A stretch of 10,334 nucleotides of DNA from Spirochaetaceae bacterium. GTDB taxonomy: Bacteria; Spirochaetota; Spirochaetia; DSM-2461. The notes under the pieces are model-generated. The model had not been told where the DNA came from. It saw only the letters and a list, made by a program, of their open reading frames with translations, and did no database searches. The translations under genes were made by a program, and so were the position numbers. The first letter of the stretch is position 1. Each line of letters starts with the position of its first letter. The stretch is taken from assembly GCA_016342385.1 (NCBI GenBank), contig JAEINM010000112.1, positions 1 through 10,334 of the forward strand, given 5' to 3'. Below are positions 7,207 to 10,334 of the stretch, one piece after another.

Positions 7207-8519
7207 TAATGTTTTCTCAATACTTCCAGAGGTTTTATCTTCCCGGCCCTTAATGCCGGTATGGTTGAAGATATGGCCGCCAGGAAAACCGTCAGAAGAA
7301 ATATGAGGATCAGCTCCCGGACATCGACCTTTACAGGGATATTGTCCAGATAATATGAGGTGTTGAGAAGTTGAAAGGATTCTGGGGAAAATCTTATGAA
7401 TGGTGATAATACCCGTTGAACAAGGGAAATCAACCAGTTGAGAAATCCTTCTCCTCCACTGATAATCTCATTGATATTGACAGATAGTAACAGTCCACCT
7501 GATAAACCGGCCATCGTACCGATGATTCCGGTAAAAAGACCCGTAAAGATATAAGATAAAGTGATATCTTCCGGTGAAGCGCCTATACATTTAAGAATGG
7601 CGATTTCCTCACTTTTCTCCAGAACAAGCATAACCAGGGAAGAGGAAATATTGATAATGGCCACAAAAACGATCAGTCCCATAATAAATATGAGCAGGAT
7701 TCTTGTAGTCCGGTAATTTTCCTGCTGAGAACTGTTCAGATTCTCCCAGGTATACATACCCCATCTTTTAGGGAGAATATCCCGAATCGCCAGCATATCA
7801 GCTTTCAATGTGTCGTAAGGTTTTTCAGTCTTGATTCCGATCATTGTATAGGAAGAATTATCAGCCAGAATCTTCTCGCCGCTTCGTAGAGGAATAAATA
7901 CCCACATTCGATCCAGTTCATCATAACCGGTGGAAAAGATTCCTTTTACTCTATAGGTACTGATCTTCGGGAGAAATTTTCCATTGGAGAAATATTTTCC
8001 CGTAAGGATTTTTATCTCATCTCCCGGATTCAATGCCAGTTTTCTGGCCATGTCCCTCCCTACCATCACCGAATCATCATGAGATAAATCAAAAACTCCA
8101 CTTTCCAGACTTAGGTATGTTTGGACTCCCTGATCAGAACTGTAAAAATCCTGTTCTACCGCACGAATGGTGATCACTTCTTTGCCTGCGTCGGAATAGG
8201 CGATCCCATTGCCCTGCCTTTCCACTGTACTATTGCGGACAAAATCCAACTGCTCTATTTTCTCTGAATTCTGAATCATTTCATCTATGGTTATTTTTGA
8301 ATAGGGATATGTCTGAAGATGATATGTAGAGGTTTCGAGAAATCTTTCCGTGATCCCCTGAATCATTCCATCGGCAATGTGTATTACAACGACAAGAGGG
8401 ATAAGACTGAGGGCGATTCCCAGTATGGAACCCAGAAGAGGTCTGGTCAGTTTGTCCCCTTTTCTCCCGAATGAAAATATTCTGAATGCTAGAAACAGAA
8501 GTGTTTTTATTCTATTCAT
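7206..8519 (-). CDS. LolC/LolE-type ABC transporter permease
   Basis: This inner-membrane permease should form, with its paralogue and the ATPase between them, a LolCDE-type complex that extracts lipoproteins and passes them to a periplasmic carrier. The 437 residues show TM1 (about 28-48), a MacB-like periplasmic domain (about 50-270), then an FtsX-type domain with TM2 (272-296), TM3 (322-346) and TM4 (402-422). EEIAILKCIGAS (304-315) is the conserved cytosolic segment that contacts the ATPase in this family. YYLDNIPVKV (389-398) before TM4 has a counterpart in the other permease. The length slightly exceeds E. coli LolC and LolE (about 400-414), largely in the TM3-TM4 loop. The ATG at 8519 overlaps the ATPase stop as ATGA, implying coupled translation. 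Two distinct permeases favour Lol over MacB, but which is LolC and which LolE cannot be settled here. Confidence 0.85.
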   Translation of the reverse strand: MNRIKTLLFLAFRIFSFGRKGDKLTRPLLGSILGIALSLIPLVVVIHIADGMIQGITERFLETSTYHLQTYPYSKITIDEMIQNSEKIEQLDFVRNSTVERQGNGIAYSDAGKEVITIRAVEQDFYSSDQGVQTYLSLESGVFDLSHDDSVMVGRDMARKLALNPGDEIKILTGKYFSNGKFLPKISTYRVKGIFSTGYDELDRMWVFIPLRSGEKILADNSSYTMIGIKTEKPYDTLKADMLAIRDILPKRWGMYTWENLNSSQQENYRTTRILLIFIMGLIVFVAIINISSSLVMLVLEKSEEIAILKCIGASPEDITLSYIFTGLFTGIIGTMAGLSGGLLLSVNINEIISGGEGFLNWLISLVQRVLSPFIRFSPESFQLLNTSYYLDNIPVKVDVRELILIFLLTVFLAAISSTIPALRAGKIKPLEVLRKH

Positions 8520-9190
8520 TTCTCTTTTAAAACCCCACAGGACAAATGGAGAGAATGATCAACTCTCTCAGCCAGAAACAGGTTATGGGTAACCAGTAAA
8601 AGAGATTTTTTGTAGTCCTCCACAAGGGAAAAGAGTATATCCTCAACGATTCTTGAATTCTTCTCATCAAGATTTCCCGTAGGTTCATCTGCCAGTATTA
8701 GATCAGGATCATTAACAAGAGATCTGGCGAGTGCAATTCTCTGCCTTTCGCCACCGGACAACTGAGAGGGAAAATGTTCTCTCCGCTCTGAGAGTCCCAC
8801 TTTATCGATCAATTCACAGGCTCTTTCCATGGCGGCTTTTTTTTCCATACCGGCTATACGGGCCGGTATGGCAATATTTTCCAGGGCATTAAAATCCTTT
8901 AACAGATAATGTGATTGAAAAACAAGTCCAATAGATTTTCTCCTGTATTCTGTCAGTTGTTTTTCATTCATCTCGTGAATAGGATAGCCGCAGGAGACAA
9001 TATTCCCGAGACTGATAGAATCAAGGCCACCGATGAGATTGAGTAAAGTACTCTTCCCACTCCCCGATTCTCCCGTAATGACTGTACTGCTGCCCTGGTG
9101 CAGATTGAGAGAAAGATTGTCCAGAATAACGAGGTCTTCTGCGCCTGTATTATATATTTTCCGTAATTCCGAAATTTCCAGAATTGTCAT
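8516..9190 (-). CDS. lolD: LolD-type ABC transporter ATPase
   Basis: This 224-residue cytosolic ATPase drives the two flanking permeases. It has every motif of the LolD/MacB ATPase group: Walker A GESGSGKST (40-48), Q-loop glutamine Q92 in VFQSHYLL, signature LSGGERQR (144-151), Walker B LILADEPTGNLD (164-175) and switch histidine H202 in THN. Nothing essential is missing. The ATG at 9190 was chosen because AGGAG lies seven bases upstream, just after the stop of the upstream permease, and because family members begin close to this point. In-frame ATGs at 9208 and 9256 lie inside the upstream gene and lack a convincing ribosome binding site. Context gives the Lol assignment; on sequence alone a MacB- or FtsE-like role would be possible. 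Confidence 0.9.
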   Translation of the reverse strand: MTILEISELRKIYNTGAEDLVILDNLSLNLHQGSSTVITGESGSGKSTLLNLIGGLDSISLGNIVSCGYPIHEMNEKQLTEYRRKSIGLVFQSHYLLKDFNALENIAIPARIAGMEKKAAMERACELIDKVGLSERREHFPSQLSGGERQRIALARSLVNDPDLILADEPTGNLDEKNSRIVEDILFSLVEDYKKSLLLVTHNLFLAERVDHSLHLSCGVLKEK

Positions 9191-9200
9191 GTTACTACTC

Positions 9201-10334
9201 CTACTCATAACGCAGAGCCACAACAGGACTGACCCTGGTGACTTGTCTCGATGCATACCATGCCGCTGCCAGAGCTGAGAAAAGTGCCATGGCCGTTATG
9301 TATATTACATCCGGGGTCATAATTTTAATAGGGACTTCCTGAAGATAATAGGAATTGCCCGAATAAATAGTGAATTCATTGACGGGACCGTTTGTCTCGA
9401 GAAATCCGGTATACACGCTTGTTATAAAGTTGATAATTTTTTCTATTAAATCAAAAATTGAATTAATATTGTAGGAAATGAGATACCCGGAAATAACACC
9501 TGAAAGACTACCCAGGATTCCGATTATAGCACCTTCCATAATAAACACTGATTGTATAGAAAAAGCTGTGGCCCCCACAGCTTTCATCAGGGCTATCTCC
9601 TCAATCCTTTCTACAACTGAACGCTTCATGGAATGAAAGATATTCACAGCCACGACGACAAAAATAAGGCTGATGAGAACCATCATCATAACTTTTTCCA
9701 TAAGAAGTGCACTAAAAAAAGACCGGTTATAATTTCGCCAGCTCTCCATATAGACACCATTGAGAGAAGACAGCTCTTTTAACCGTCCAAGGACCTCACG
9801 ATCCCGATAATGATTGTCCAGCTTGATTCCATAAACATAATCGCTTTCGGGGATAAAAAGAGAGGCACTTTTCATAGGGACAAAAGCCATTGTGCTGTTT
9901 ATTTCATAATATCCCGTTTTAAATATGCCTGTAACAGTAAATTCCAGATTGACCGGACTTAACTTCTTATAATCCTCTCCTGCCAGAGACAGAAGACTTA
10001 CTTTATCTCCCGGACGGACTCCGAGAGCTGCTGCAAGATCTGAGCCCAGAACAATGGAATCCACCCCGCTCAGATCAAACGCTCCTCTGGTCATTGTTAT
10101 CTTTTCAGCAAATCCCGAATCTTTCTGCATAACATCTTCATCGACTATTCTGAGGGCAGCCCCTTCCTGATCGACAAAAAAACCGCGGATAATGGTCTTT
10201 ACGTCGGCAAACTGGATTACGGAATTAATCCCTTTAATCCCGAGAATTTCTCTCTCCACTTCTTTACTGAGGGGCTTAGCGCCTTCTATACGGAGATGAA
10301 AAGATCGGATTTCATTAATATTAGTAATAATTCG
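9201..10334 (-). CDS. LolE/LolC-type ABC transporter permease, 5' end outside window
   Basis: The frame is open to the right edge with 377 residues visible, and it aligns with the other permease from about residue 55. The missing part is therefore TM1 and the start. Visible are the periplasmic domain (about 1-205) and three membrane segments (about 211-234, 263-287 and 342-360). EEIALMKAVGA (245-255) is the ATPase-contact segment, and YYLQEVPIKI (329-338) lies before the last helix. It ends VALRYE, close to the usual C-terminus of this family, and 10 bases separate its TAG from the lolD start. It is clearly divergent from the second permease, so the complex is probably a heterodimer. A GTG at 10259 is internal and not the start. 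Confidence 0.85.
   Translation of the reverse strand, partial: RIITNINEIRSFHLRIEGAKPLSKEVEREILGIKGINSVIQFADVKTIIRGFFVDQEGAALRIVDEDVMQKDSGFAEKITMTRGAFDLSGVDSIVLGSDLAAALGVRPGDKVSLLSLAGEDYKKLSPVNLEFTVTGIFKTGYYEINSTMAFVPMKSASLFIPESDYVYGIKLDNHYRDREVLGRLKELSSLNGVYMESWRNYNRSFFSALLMEKVMMMVLISLIFVVVAVNIFHSMKRSVVERIEEIALMKAVGATAFSIQSVFIMEGAIIGILGSLSGVISGYLISYNINSIFDLIEKIINFITSVYTGFLETNGPVNEFTIYSGNSYYLQEVPIKIMTPDVIYITAMALFSALAAAWYASRQVTRVSPVVALRYE

Noticed and set aside
8516..9256. Longer lolD reading frame starting at 9256
   Set aside because: It overlaps the upstream permease by 56 bases with no ribosome binding site and adds residues unlike the family. ATG 9190 has AGGAG seven bases upstream.
9201..10259. 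GTG at 10259 as the start of the upstream permease
   Set aside because: The frame stays open to the window edge and the upstream residues align with the periplasmic domain of the sister permease, so the true start with TM1 lies outside.
1..10334. CRISPR arrays, tRNA or rRNA genes, insertion sequences, prophage or attachment sites
   Set aside because: No repeated spacer units, cloverleaf-like sequence, transposase or integrase motifs or flanking repeats were seen. Nearly all of the window is ordinary coding sequence.

Overview
The window reads as a stretch of chromosome from a diderm bacterium with roughly 40% GC, most likely a free-living spirochaete. I infer this from three things together: a Lol-type lipoprotein exporter with two different permeases, which implies an outer membrane; a Firmicutes-like mcsA-mcsB-clpC cluster; and a large exported TPR protein. 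The spirochaete assignment comes from recalled gene content, not from a marker gene. Every gene I can support lies on the minus strand, so transcription runs from high to low coordinates. Coding density is very high, with only two gaps of any size (143 and 80 bases).

Layout in transcription order. (1) 10334-7206 holds a lolE-like permease cut by the right edge, a lolD-like ATPase and a second, lolC-like permease. The spacing is tight, including an ATGA stop/start overlap. The set should form an inner-membrane ABC machine that releases lipoproteins to a periplasmic carrier. (2) 7205-7126 is a short gap with an AT-rich hairpin, a probable promoter containing a 10-bp palindrome, and a ribosome binding site for a GTG start. 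(3) 7125-889 is a four-gene unit: mcsA (zinc-binding adaptor), mcsB (phosphagen-kinase-fold protein), clpC (AAA+ unfoldase) and a secreted 764-residue TPR protein. Its genes overlap or nearly abut, and a good rho-independent terminator follows. (4) 888-746 holds that terminator, then a promoter with a perfect TTGACA -35 box, and a 26-bp dyad over the expected start site that resembles operators of the GntR/YtrA family. (5) 745-1 is the start of an ABC transporter ATPase cut by the left edge.

The main observation concerns mcsB. It sits in the classical operon position and keeps the fold-defining and some ATP-binding motifs. However, almost every residue that in Bacillus subtilis McsB handles the arginine substrate or the phosphates has changed: E121, C167 and E212, plus R176 and R207. 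The C-terminal phosphoarginine docking pair is apparently lost too. I predict an inactive or strongly altered kinase that works as an adaptor or allosteric partner for ClpC. McsA (four CxxC pairs and a UVR motif) and ClpC (both Walker sites, a ClpP loop, and both N-domain glutamates of the phosphoarginine pockets) look intact. No ctsR gene, CtsR operator or CIRCE element is present, so this operon must be regulated differently from the Firmicutes one.
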